The notes under the pieces were generated by a model. The model had not been told where the DNA came from. It worked only from the letters and a program-made list of their open reading frames with translations, and made no database searches. This document shows positions 1 through 5,256 of a stretch of DNA of 5,293 nucleotides, piece after piece. Location: contig UQYA01000107.1 in the NCBI GenBank assembly GCA_900545165.1, forward strand, positions 1-5,293. The letters run 5' to 3'. Position 1 is the stretch's first letter; each line of letters opens with the position of its first letter. The DNA comes from an uncultured Collinsella sp. Lineage in GTDB: Bacteria > Actinomycetota > Coriobacteriia > Coriobacteriales > Coriobacteriaceae. The translations under genes were made by a program, and so were the position numbers.

Positions 1-664
1 GGTCCTGGTAGACGCCTGGGTCGTCGACCGTCATGTGCCAGATGTCCTCGGCGATCAGGCCGAGCACGCAGCAGACGAGGAATACCCAGAACAGGTTGAA
101 GTAGTTGAGCTTGATGTAGCCCTCGCCGGTTTCATCGCGGCCGAGCATGCCCTCGGCGGCGGCGTCGCGGTCGAGCATCTCCTGCAGGCGGCGCTGCAGT
201 TCGCGCTCCTGGCGAAGCGTGGGGTCGACGGTGGCCGAAAGCGCGATGAGGATACCGAGCTGAATAGCGGGACGAAGCAAGAAGAGCCCGATACCCTGGA
301 GCATCACGTCGACCAAAAGCTCGACGACGGTGAATGCAATAAGGATGTAGGACAGGCGGGCGGCGTTGCGGCGCTGGTTTTTGATAAGGTCCAGGCCAAA
401 GATGATCAGGATGACGGCACTTGCCGCAGAGAGCATGATGCCGGCGACGATGAGTCCAACCGAGACCAGCATATTGTCGCCGAGCTTTTCGGCGGCGTTG
501 CCGTTGATGAGCGCGGTGATGACCTGCCACATAAAGGCGGCGACCGACGGGAGTGTGCCCACGCCGGACAGGATGCACAGGACGGCGTACACCTTAATGA
601 TGAGGGGAATCTTCTTGACCTCCGTGGCGCTGGGGACGCTGGGGTCGAGTCCGTTTCGATCCAT
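1..664 (-). CDS. Multi-pass membrane protein, PF06541-like (putative ABC transporter permease family); C-terminus beyond window
   Basis: A minus-strand frame stays open for 221 codons from an ATG at 664 to the window edge, so the 3' end is missing. The start is supported by GAGAAAGG six bases upstream and by a promoter just beyond it. The protein has a short polar N-terminus (1-20), hydrophobic segments at about 21-50, 64-92 and 103-145 (probably two passes in the last), then a charged, coiled-coil-prone linker (about 147-185) rich in Arg, Glu and Gln. A new hydrophobic segment starts near 189 (NYFNLFWVFLVCCVLG). From memory, this last part followed by IAEDIWH and a VYQD run resembles the start of the PF06541 domain, whose members are annotated as putative ABC transporter permeases without a proven substrate. 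No ATPase partner is visible. It is transcribed away from purF, so a purine role is not implied. The gene is secure; the family name is moderate because most of that domain lies outside the window. Confidence 0.75.
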   Translation of the reverse strand, partial: MDRNGLDPSVPSATEVKKIPLIIKVYAVLCILSGVGTLPSVAAFMWQVITALINGNAAEKLGDNMLVSVGLIVAGIMLSAASAVILIIFGLDLIKNQRRNAARLSYILIAFTVVELLVDVMLQGIGLFLLRPAIQLGILIALSATVDPTLRQERELQRRLQEMLDRDAAAEGMLGRDETGEGYIKLNYFNLFWVFLVCCVLGLIAEDIWHMTVDDPGVYQD

Positions 665-690
665 ACAGAACCTTTCTCGCTTTGTCCTAG

Positions 691-719
691 ATTACAAGGA
701 TACGCCGCCGACCTGCCAA
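691..719 (-). promoter_or_regulatory. Sigma70-type promoter for the leftward membrane-protein gene
   Basis: Read on the minus strand, TTGGCA (714-719, five of six matches to TTGACA) is followed after exactly 17 bases by TGTAAT (691-696, five of six matches to TATAAT). The predicted start near 684 would leave a leader of about 20 nt containing the GAGAAAGG ribosome binding site. The orientation fits the gene starting at 664. Confidence 0.6.
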
Positions 720-725
720 AAGACA

Positions 726-754
726 GGACGAACGTCCCAATTGCAACAATGCAA
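726..754. promoter_or_regulatory. Two small inverted repeats upstream of the leftward promoter (possible operators)
   Basis: GGACG-AA-CGTCC (726-737) begins six bases beyond the -35 box of the leftward promoter. TTGCA-N4-TGCAA (741-754) follows three bases later. Both are perfect dyads of the size bound by dimeric regulators, and their place just upstream of -35 would suit an activator or repressor of the membrane-protein gene. They lie about 150 bases from the purF -10 box, so control of purF is less likely. No regulator family is recognised, and short dyads also arise by chance. Confidence 0.3.
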
Positions 755-902
755 CCCTCAACGGTGGACGCGACGGCCACCTGGGGGCGTGGGCGCTTGC
801 ACTGGACAGACCAATAAAATGTTTGGCCGCAAAACGGATTATTAGCTCGGTGGGCTTTTAAAAAGCGCTGCTCATGCGCGGGGGAGCGCGTCGCGCCGTG
901 CG

Positions 903-908
903 TATAAT
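903..908 (+). promoter_or_regulatory. -10 box of the purF promoter
   Basis: A perfect TATAAT lies 41 bases before the purF start codon, in an AT-rich patch in otherwise GC-rich DNA. No TTGACA-like -35 is found 16-18 bases upstream, where the DNA is G-rich (around 879-886). The upstream TG (899-900) is one base off the extended -10 position. An AT-rich dyad GCTTTT-A-AAAAGC (854-866) lies roughly where an UP element would be. A small dyad GGCG-N5-CGCC (911-923) overlaps the expected start near 914. This promoter may therefore need an activator, but that is inference. Confidence 0.55.
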
Positions 909-939
909 AAGGCGGGTAACGCCAAAATACGAGGCTCTG

Positions 940-944
940 AGGGG
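940..944 (+). promoter_or_regulatory. Ribosome binding site deciding the purF start
   Basis: AGGGG is placed five bases before the ATG at 950. The competing in-frame ATG at 1004 (codon 19) has only a weak ACAGGTG upstream, and the out-of-frame ATG at 945 directly abuts the AGGGG. This favours 950 as the purF start. Confidence 0.6.
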
Positions 945-949
945 ATGCC

Positions 950-2620
950 ATGTCTCAAGAAACCATCCGCGCGGCCGAGCGTGCCGCGGGACAGGTGAAC
1001 GCCATGTCGACGTATGATCCGGACTCTGACCAGCTGCATGAGGAATGCGGCGTTTTTGGTGTCTGGGCGCCCGATCGCGACGTGGCTCGACTGACGTACT
1101 TTGGCCTGCGTGCACTGCAGCACCGTGGCCAAGAATCGGCGGGAATCGCTGTTGGTGACGGCGGTACGGTTATGGTCCGCAAGGATCTGGGCCTGCTCGA
1201 CCGCGTGTTCTCCAATGCCGACTTGTCGACGCTCTCCGGTCAGCTGGCCGTGGGTCATGTGCGCTACGGCACCGCCGGCGCCAAGAGCTGGGAAGCCTCT
1301 CAGCCGCACCTCTCTACCATCAATAGCGTCATTATCGCGCTCGCGCACAACGGCACCCTCGTCAACACCGACGAGCTGCGCCGCCAGCTTATCGAGCTGG
1401 GCGTGCCGTTCCTCTCCAACTCGGATTCCGAGGTCGCGACCAAACTTATCGGCTACTTTACTCAGCGTACAGGCCATCTGCGCGAGGGCATTCGCAAGAC
1501 CATGGAGCTCGTGCGCGGCGGCTACGCCATGACACTCATCAACGAGCAGGCGCTCTACGCATTCCGCGATCCGCACGGCATTCGCCCACTCGTGCTGGGC
1601 AAGCTCGTGGACGAGGGCCTGGACCAGGCCGATGCCGCATCCGTTTCGCAGCTGCCGTCGCAGGACGGCGCCGCGACGGTCGACGCCACCACCCATGTCA
1701 CGCGTGCCGGCGGCTGGGTCGTTGCCTCCGAGACTTGTGCGCTCGACATTGTGGGCGCCGAGTACGTCCGCGACGTCCGTCCCGGTGAGATTTTGCGCAT
1801 CAGCGCCGAGGGCCTTGTGTCCGAGCAGGGCGTGCCTGCCGCCGAAGAGCCTGCTAACTGCATCTTTGAGCAGGTTTACTTCGCTCGCCCCGACTCCATC
1901 ATGAACGGCAAGAGCGTCTACGCCTGCCGTTATGACATGGGTCGTCAGCTGGCACATGAGGAGCCCATCGAGGCCGACCTGGTCATCGGCGTGCCCGACT
2001 CCGGCCTGCCGCCCGCGGAGGGGTATTCGCACGAGAGTGGTATTCCCTTTGGCGAGGGTCTTATCAAGAACCGCTACGTGGGCCGTACGTTTATCGAGCC
2101 CACGCAGGAGCTGCGCGCCATGGGCGTGCGTATGAAACTCAACCCGCTGCGCGACAACATCGAGGGCAAGCGCCTGGTCGTCATCGACGACTCCATCGTC
2201 CGCGGCACCACCATGGTGCAGCTCGTCAAGATGCTGCGCAACGCCGGCGCCAAGGAGATTCACATTCGCATCAACTCGCCCGAGGTCATCTGGCCGTGCT
2301 TCTACGGTATCGATACCGACGTGCAGTCGCAGCTTATCAGCGCCAACAAGACGGTCGACGAGATTTGCGAGTATATCGGCGCCGATTCGCTGGCTTTCCT
2401 TTCGGTCGAGGGCCTGCTGAAGGTCATGCCCAAGGGCGGTTACTGCGATGCGTGCTTTACCGGACGCTACCCCGTGGCGATTCCCGAGAGCTTTGGCCGC
2501 GACAAGTTCATGGAGGGCTTTAAGCCCCGCAACCTGGACAAGCCGCTGCACTTTGACGACGACGCCGTGGTCGAGAAATATGACGACCGCAGCTGGGAAG
2601 AGGAGCACGGCGAGGCCTAA
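950..2620 (+). CDS. purF: Amidophosphoribosyltransferase (glutamine PRPP amidotransferase), Fe-S type
   Basis: This cytosolic enzyme catalyses the first committed step of purine synthesis: PRPP plus glutamine gives 5-phosphoribosylamine. The N-terminal Ntn-hydrolase glutaminase domain starts at Cys33 in HEECGVFGVW, the expected nucleophile, so residues 1-32 look like a cleaved propeptide. Conserved glutaminase signatures follow: LQHRGQESAGI (57-67), RYGTAG (105-110), AHNGTLVN (132-139) and SNSDSE (156-161). The C-terminal phosphoribosyltransferase domain carries the PRPP loop VVIDDSIVRGTTM (410-422). Cys304, Cys450, Cys499 and Cys502 match the four 4Fe-4S ligands of the Bacillus-type enzyme, with the same 146-residue first spacing and the CxxC pair. 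At 556 residues it is longer than the usual 475-505. The excess comes from the long propeptide, an insertion near 220-252 rich in Ala, Asp, Ser and Gln before WVVASETCALD, and an acidic tail. It is first of the purF-purM-purN group, with its own -10 box upstream. Confidence 0.97.
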   Translation: MSQETIRAAERAAGQVNAMSTYDPDSDQLHEECGVFGVWAPDRDVARLTYFGLRALQHRGQESAGIAVGDGGTVMVRKDLGLLDRVFSNADLSTLSGQLAVGHVRYGTAGAKSWEASQPHLSTINSVIIALAHNGTLVNTDELRRQLIELGVPFLSNSDSEVATKLIGYFTQRTGHLREGIRKTMELVRGGYAMTLINEQALYAFRDPHGIRPLVLGKLVDEGLDQADAASVSQLPSQDGAATVDATTHVTRAGGWVVASETCALDIVGAEYVRDVRPGEILRISAEGLVSEQGVPAAEEPANCIFEQVYFARPDSIMNGKSVYACRYDMGRQLAHEEPIEADLVIGVPDSGLPPAEGYSHESGIPFGEGLIKNRYVGRTFIEPTQELRAMGVRMKLNPLRDNIEGKRLVVIDDSIVRGTTMVQLVKMLRNAGAKEIHIRINSPEVIWPCFYGIDTDVQSQLISANKTVDEICEYIGADSLAFLSVEGLLKVMPKGGYCDACFTGRYPVAIPESFGRDKFMEGFKPRNLDKPLHFDDDAVVEKYDDRSWEEEHGEA

Positions 2621-2649
2621 AACCTGCCATGTGGGGACAGGTTTATTTT
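2620..2649 (+). terminator. Terminator-like hairpin at the purF stop codon
   Basis: AAACCTG (2620-2626) and CAGGTTT (2638-2644) form a perfect 7-bp stem with an 11-nt loop, followed by the T-rich stretch ATTTT. The stem begins at the last base of the purF stop codon. It is modest in GC and its T tract is interrupted, so it would be a weak or partial terminator. The right arm contains the GGGGACAGGT motif found again near the window's right end, so it may be a repeat relic rather than a dedicated terminator. Confidence 0.4.
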
Positions 2650-2664
2650 GGTAGGTTTTACCTG
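2633..2664. repeat. GGGGACAGGT-type intergenic repeat between purF and purM
   Basis: GGGGACAGGT (2633-2642) is followed by a T/G-rich stretch and then ACCTG (2660-2664), which is complementary to CAGGT at 2638-2642. A smaller dyad AGGT-TTT-ACCT (2653-2663) lies inside. The same 10-mer occurs inverted at 5257-5266. The AT-rich composition contrasts with the flanking GC-rich genes. This fits a dispersed intergenic repeat, but only two copies of the core are visible here. Confidence 0.4.
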
Positions 2665-2681
2665 CTGTTTTGTTGATATGA

Positions 2682-2756
2682 CGGCGCGTGCTGTTATGGC
2701 GCGCGCCGAAATGAACGCAACTATGAGCACCGTTTGGCGTCCGCGCGGCGCCACGG
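2682..2756. other. GC-rich dyads in the purM leader
   Basis: The remainder of the purF-purM gap holds no supportable gene. CGGCGCG (2682-2688) pairs with CGCGCCG (2702-2708), and TGGCG (2735-2739) pairs with CGCCA (2749-2753), the latter flanked by a CCG/CGG pair. Neither is followed by a T tract, so they are not intrinsic terminators. They would structure the purM leader RNA. No convincing promoter was found in this gap: the best candidate, TTGTTG (2670) with TGTTAT (2692), matches poorly. Confidence 0.3.
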
Positions 2757-2777
2757 TAGTGGGAGAGGAAGGCTCAG

Positions 2778-3881
2778 ATGAGCGACAGCAAGCATGTGAC
2801 GTACGAGGACGCCGGCGTCGATACCGCCGAGGGCGGCCGCGCCGTCGACGCTATTAAGCAGATGGTCAAGGACACCAACCGCCCCGAGGTCATCGGCGGC
2901 ATCGGCGGCTTTGGTGGCCTGTTCTCGGCCGCCGCGCTTAAGGATATGGAAGACCCGATCCTGATCAGCGGCACCGACGGCGTGGGCACCAAGCTCGTGC
3001 TCGCCCAGATTATGGACCGTCACGAGACGGTGGGCCAGGACCTGGTCGCCATGTGCGTCAACGACATTTTGGCTTCGGGCGCCGAGCCGCTGTTCTTCCT
3101 GGATTACGTTGCCATCGGTCACATTGAGGCCGAGCACATGGCGAAGATCATCAAGGGCGTGGCCGACGGCTGCAAGCTCGCGGGCTGCGCGCTCGTGGGC
3201 GGCGAGATGGCCGAGCACCCGGGCGTCATGGCCCCCGCCGATTACGACCTCGCTGGCTTTACCGTGGGCGTTGTCGATCGTCCCAAGATGCTCGACCCCG
3301 CGAACGTTCGCCCCGGTGATGTGATCCTGGGCCTGCCCTCCACCGGCGTGCACTCCAACGGCTACTCACTCGTGCGCAAGGTCATCGGTGTCGACGGCAT
3401 CAAGCCGGGCACGCCCGAGGCTGCCGCTAAGGCCGAGAAGCTGAGCCGCCCGCTCGAGGAGCTCGGCGGCGCATCGCTGGCAGACGCTCTGCTGGCCCCC
3501 ACGCGCATCTACGTCAAGCCGATTCTGGAGCTGCTGCGCGGCGGCGCCAACGTGCACGCCATCGCCCACATCACTGGCGGCGGTATTACCGAGAACCTCA
3601 ACCGCGCGCTCGCCGACGACGTCGACGCCGTGGTCACCCGCAACGGCGCCGAGATGGGCTGGGATGTTCCGCCCGTCATCACCTACGTGTCGCGTCAGGC
3701 CGAGCTCGCGCCCAACGAGGCATGCAAGACCTTCAACATGGGCGTCGGCCTGTGCCTGATCGTCGCCCCCGAGGACGAGGCTGCCGTGACCGAGGCCCTG
3801 CTCGCGCTGGGCGAGAAGCCGTTCCGCGTGGGCGAGTGCGTCGAGGGTTCCGGTAAGGTCGTGTACTCCGATGAGCGCTAA
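2778..3881 (+). CDS. purM: Phosphoribosylformylglycinamidine cyclo-ligase (AIR synthetase)
   Basis: PurM closes the imidazole ring, converting FGAM to 5-aminoimidazole ribonucleotide with ATP in the cytosol (step five of purine synthesis). It belongs to the PurM/PurL ATP-binding superfamily and normally acts as a dimer. Visible signatures in order are the N-terminal YEDAGVD (9-15), the Gly-rich GGIGGFGG (40-47), the nucleotide/phosphate motif GTDGVGTK (65-72), CVNDILASGAEPLFFLDY (93-110), GGEMAEHPG (141-149), STGVHSNGYSLVR (188-200), LLAPTRIYVK (238-247), ITGGGITENLNR (265-276) and FNMGVGL (319-325). The 367 residues exceed the E. coli length of about 345. Much of the excess is a linker rich in Ala, Lys and Glu near 205-232, before LADALLAPTRIY. 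The start at 2778 has GAGAGGAAGG ending five bases upstream and gives the family's normal N-terminus. Its last 11 bases overlap purN. Nothing appears broken. Confidence 0.97.
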   Translation: MSDSKHVTYEDAGVDTAEGGRAVDAIKQMVKDTNRPEVIGGIGGFGGLFSAAALKDMEDPILISGTDGVGTKLVLAQIMDRHETVGQDLVAMCVNDILASGAEPLFFLDYVAIGHIEAEHMAKIIKGVADGCKLAGCALVGGEMAEHPGVMAPADYDLAGFTVGVVDRPKMLDPANVRPGDVILGLPSTGVHSNGYSLVRKVIGVDGIKPGTPEAAAKAEKLSRPLEELGGASLADALLAPTRIYVKPILELLRGGANVHAIAHITGGGITENLNRALADDVDAVVTRNGAEMGWDVPPVITYVSRQAELAPNEACKTFNMGVGLCLIVAPEDEAAVTEALLALGEKPFRVGECVEGSGKVVYSDER

Positions 3882-4572
3882 CGAGCAGACGGCTGCTGCC
3901 GAGGGCCTGGGCTTTGTGCCATACACCCGTCCGACCGGCACCGATACGGCCGAGCCGCTCAAGATCGGCGTGCTCATCAGCGGTTCGGGTACCAACCTGC
4001 AGGCGCTGATCGACCTAATCGCCGCCGGCAAGCTCAACGCCTCGATTGAGCTCGTGGTGTCGAGCCGTCCTTCGGCCAAGGGCTTGCAGCGCGCCGAGCG
4101 TGCGGGCATTCAGACGCTCACGCTGTCCAAGGATGTCTATGCCGACCCCATCGCGGCTGACGAGATCATCGCGCATGAGCTGCTCGAGCGCGGCTGCGAG
4201 TACGTGGTGATGGCCGGTTACATGCGCATGGTGCACACGCCTCTGCTGGCGGCGTTTCCCAACCGCGTGGTCAACCTGCACCCGGCGCTGCTGCCGAGCT
4301 TTACCGGCGCCCATGCGATCGACGATGCGTTTGCGCGCGGCGTCAAGGTGACCGGCGTGACCGTGCACTTTGCCAACGAGATCTACGACAACGGTCCCAT
4401 CATCGCCCAGCGTGCGCTGGCTGTTGAGGAGGGCTGGGACGTCGACACGCTCGAGGAGCACATCCACGCGATTGAGCACGTGCTGTATCCCGAGGTCGTG
4501 CAAATGCTTGCCGACGGTCGCGTCCACGTGCTGGAGAACGGCAAGGTGGCAATTGATGCGCCGCGCGGCTAG
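3871..4572 (+). CDS. purN: Phosphoribosylglycinamide formyltransferase (10-formyl-THF-dependent GAR transformylase)
   Basis: PurN transfers a formyl group from 10-formyltetrahydrofolate to GAR, giving FGAR (step three of purine synthesis, cytosolic). The Rossmann-like core begins at KIGVLISGSGTNLQ (31-44), the phosphate-binding region. The formyltransferase signature VVNLHPALLPSFTG (133-146) supplies Asn135 and His137, and Asp173 in IYDNGP is the third catalytic residue. The spacings match Asn106, His108 and Asp144 of the E. coli enzyme. The protein has 233 residues against roughly 190-210 for typical family members; the surplus is an N-terminal stretch of about 30 residues before KIGVL with no recognised motif. 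The ATG at 3871 lies inside the last codons of purM in another frame, with only a weak GTAAGG 12 bases upstream, so translational coupling to purM is likely. No better ATG exists near residue 31; GTG at codon 16 is the only nearby alternative seen. A terminator follows 30 bases after the stop. Confidence 0.96.
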   Translation: MSANEQTAAAEGLGFVPYTRPTGTDTAEPLKIGVLISGSGTNLQALIDLIAAGKLNASIELVVSSRPSAKGLQRAERAGIQTLTLSKDVYADPIAADEIIAHELLERGCEYVVMAGYMRMVHTPLLAAFPNRVVNLHPALLPSFTGAHAIDDAFARGVKVTGVTVHFANEIYDNGPIIAQRALAVEEGWDVDTLEEHIHAIEHVLYPEVVQMLADGRVHVLENGKVAIDAPRG

Positions 4573-4602
4573 TGGCGCACAGTACAATTTAGCCGAGTAG
4601 TC

Positions 4603-4647
4603 AGGGTGGTCATTGGCGCCAAGGCGCAAGTGGCCATCCTTTGTTTT
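4603..4647 (+). terminator. Rho-independent terminator after purN
   Basis: AGGGTGGTCA (4603-4612) pairs with TGGCCATCCT (4631-4640) over ten base pairs, including two G-U wobbles. The loop contains a further dyad (TTGGCGCCAA, 4613-4622). The stem runs directly into TTTGTTTT (4640-4647). It lies 30 bases after the purN stop and should end the purM-purN transcript. Confidence 0.8.
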
Positions 4648-4653
4648 AGGTAA

Positions 4654-4703
4654 TCACCTGCGACGCTCTTCAATGACTAGTCGTTAAAGAACGTCGCAGG
4701 TGA
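4654..4703. repeat. Nearly perfect 50-bp palindrome upstream of the EIIA gene
   Basis: The two 25-base halves are almost exact inverted copies. The outer arms TCACCTGCGACG (4654-4665) and CGTCGCAGGTGA (4692-4703) match perfectly over 12 bp. After one C/A mismatch, TCTT (4667-4670) pairs with AAGA (4687-4690). After a second C/A mismatch, AATGACT (4672-4678) meets AGTCGTT (4679-4685), with one G-U pair and no spacer at the centre. No T tract follows on either strand, so it is not a standard terminator. It ends seven bases before the EIIA ribosome binding region. It could be a large operator, an RNA hairpin in the EIIA leader, or a palindromic mobile or intergenic repeat. Confidence 0.75.
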
Positions 4704-4724
4704 CAAGGTGAGAGAGGTGGGCCC

Positions 4725-5189
4725 ATGGCGGATAACGAAGCATTGTTTACGCCCGAGCTGGTGTTTTTTGATTGGGAGTGCGCGACGCCGGATGAGGTGT
4801 TTGCGCGGCTCGAGGACGAGCTTGCACCTCGCGGTTACATTGCGCCCGGTTGGCTCGATGCCGTCCGCACGCGCGAGGATGCCTATCCCACGGGTCTTGC
4901 CATGCCGGCGGCCAACATCGCCATCCCGCACACCGATCCGGGGTTCGTGGCTAAGCCCTATATCGCGGTGGTGAAGCCCGCGGCGCCCGTGGTGTTCAGC
5001 GCAATGGCGGGCATGAGTGCCCCCGTGCCGGCACAGATCATCATCAATCTGGGCATTGCCGAGCCGGGCGGCCAGGTCGAGGCCCTGCAAGCGCTTATGA
5101 ATATCTTTATGGATGCCGATGCCGCAGCCGATGTACTCGGCCAAACCACGCCGCAGGGCATGGTCGACGCCATCCGTCGCCACTTTTAA
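4725..5189 (+). CDS. PTS sugar transporter subunit EIIA, type 2, galactitol-like (GatA-like)
   Basis: This is a single EIIA domain (PF00359-type, mannitol/fructose/galactitol fold) of 154 residues, the usual length for a free-standing cytoplasmic EIIA. EIIA accepts phosphate from HPr on a histidine and passes it to EIIB. The active-site region is YPTGLAMPAANIAIPHTDP (54-72), where His69 is the predicted phosphorylation site; YPTGL followed by AIPHTD is characteristic of galactitol-family EIIA. The C-terminal half (VVFSAMAG, INLGIAEPGGQVEALQALMNIF) matches the later strands and helices of the fold. There is no signal peptide or membrane segment. The ATG at 4725 is preceded by AGAGAGGTGG four bases upstream. 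The gene lies beyond the purN terminator and just after a 50-bp palindrome, so it is probably a separate unit, although I see no clear promoter. No EIIB or EIIC gene follows in the remaining 104 bases. The family call is firm; the actual sugar is unknown. Confidence 0.9.
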   Translation: MADNEALFTPELVFFDWECATPDEVFARLEDELAPRGYIAPGWLDAVRTREDAYPTGLAMPAANIAIPHTDPGFVAKPYIAVVKPAAPVVFSAMAGMSAPVPAQIIINLGIAEPGGQVEALQALMNIFMDADAAADVLGQTTPQGMVDAIRRHF

Positions 5190-5190
5190 G

Positions 5191-5223
5191 GCCGGCACCT
5201 GGGGACTGTCCCTAACTGCCGGC
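5191..5223. repeat. Nested inverted repeat just after the EIIA stop
   Basis: GCCGGCA (5191-5197) pairs with TGCCGGC (5217-5223), and GGGAC-T-GTCCC (5202-5212) sits inside. It starts one base after the stop codon. It is followed by AGAAAAGG rather than a T tract, so intrinsic termination is doubtful. CTGCCGGCAG (5216-5225) is also a self-complementary 10-mer. Confidence 0.5.
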
Positions 5224-5247
5224 AGAAAAGGAACGTCCCTAACTGCC
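5208..5247. repeat. Direct repeat GTCCCTAACTGCC, two copies
   Basis: GTCCCTAACTGCC occurs exactly at 5208-5220 and again at 5235-5247, offset by 27 bases. The next bases are also similar (GGC and AGC). This suggests a duplicated repeat unit in the intergenic region. Confidence 0.6.
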
Positions 5248-5256
5248 AGCTGCCAG

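Noticed and set aside
725..738. CGAAC core resembling the Bacillus PurR PurBox
   Set aside because: Only the short core matches, it lacks the AT-rich flanks and second box, it is far from the purF promoter, and that regulator is known from Firmicutes.
35..817. 260-codon plus-strand open frame over the left-end gene
   Set aside because: It is antisense to the membrane-protein gene, which has a ribosome binding site, a promoter and sensible hydrophobic segments. The plus-strand frame has none of these and crosses the leftward promoter.
665..949. Riboswitch or structured RNA in the purF upstream region
   Set aside because: The expected purF leader is only about 35 nt, too short for a purine or related riboswitch, and no aptamer-like conserved core was seen.
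872..2608. 578-codon open frame on the minus strand across all of purF
   Set aside because: It is fully antisense to a clearly functional purF. Long antisense frames are common in GC-rich DNA, and its translation (Ala, Asp, His, Gly and Val rich) shows no recognisable family.
2648..2857. 69-codon frame with several ATG codons in the purF-purM gap, a possible leader peptide
   Set aside because: It overlaps the purM start by 80 bases in another frame, ends in an Arg-rich shadow of purM, and has no ribosome binding site or attenuator-type codon run.
4583..4588. TACAAT as a -10 box for a small RNA ending at the purN terminator
   Set aside because: No -35 lies at a workable distance; the nearest candidate, TTGATG at 4553, is 24 bases away. 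The product would be little more than the terminator hairpin.
3366..4629. Long minus-strand frames across purM and purN (3366-4109 and 4015-4629)
   Set aside because: They are antisense shadows of conserved genes, with no start signals or family resemblance.
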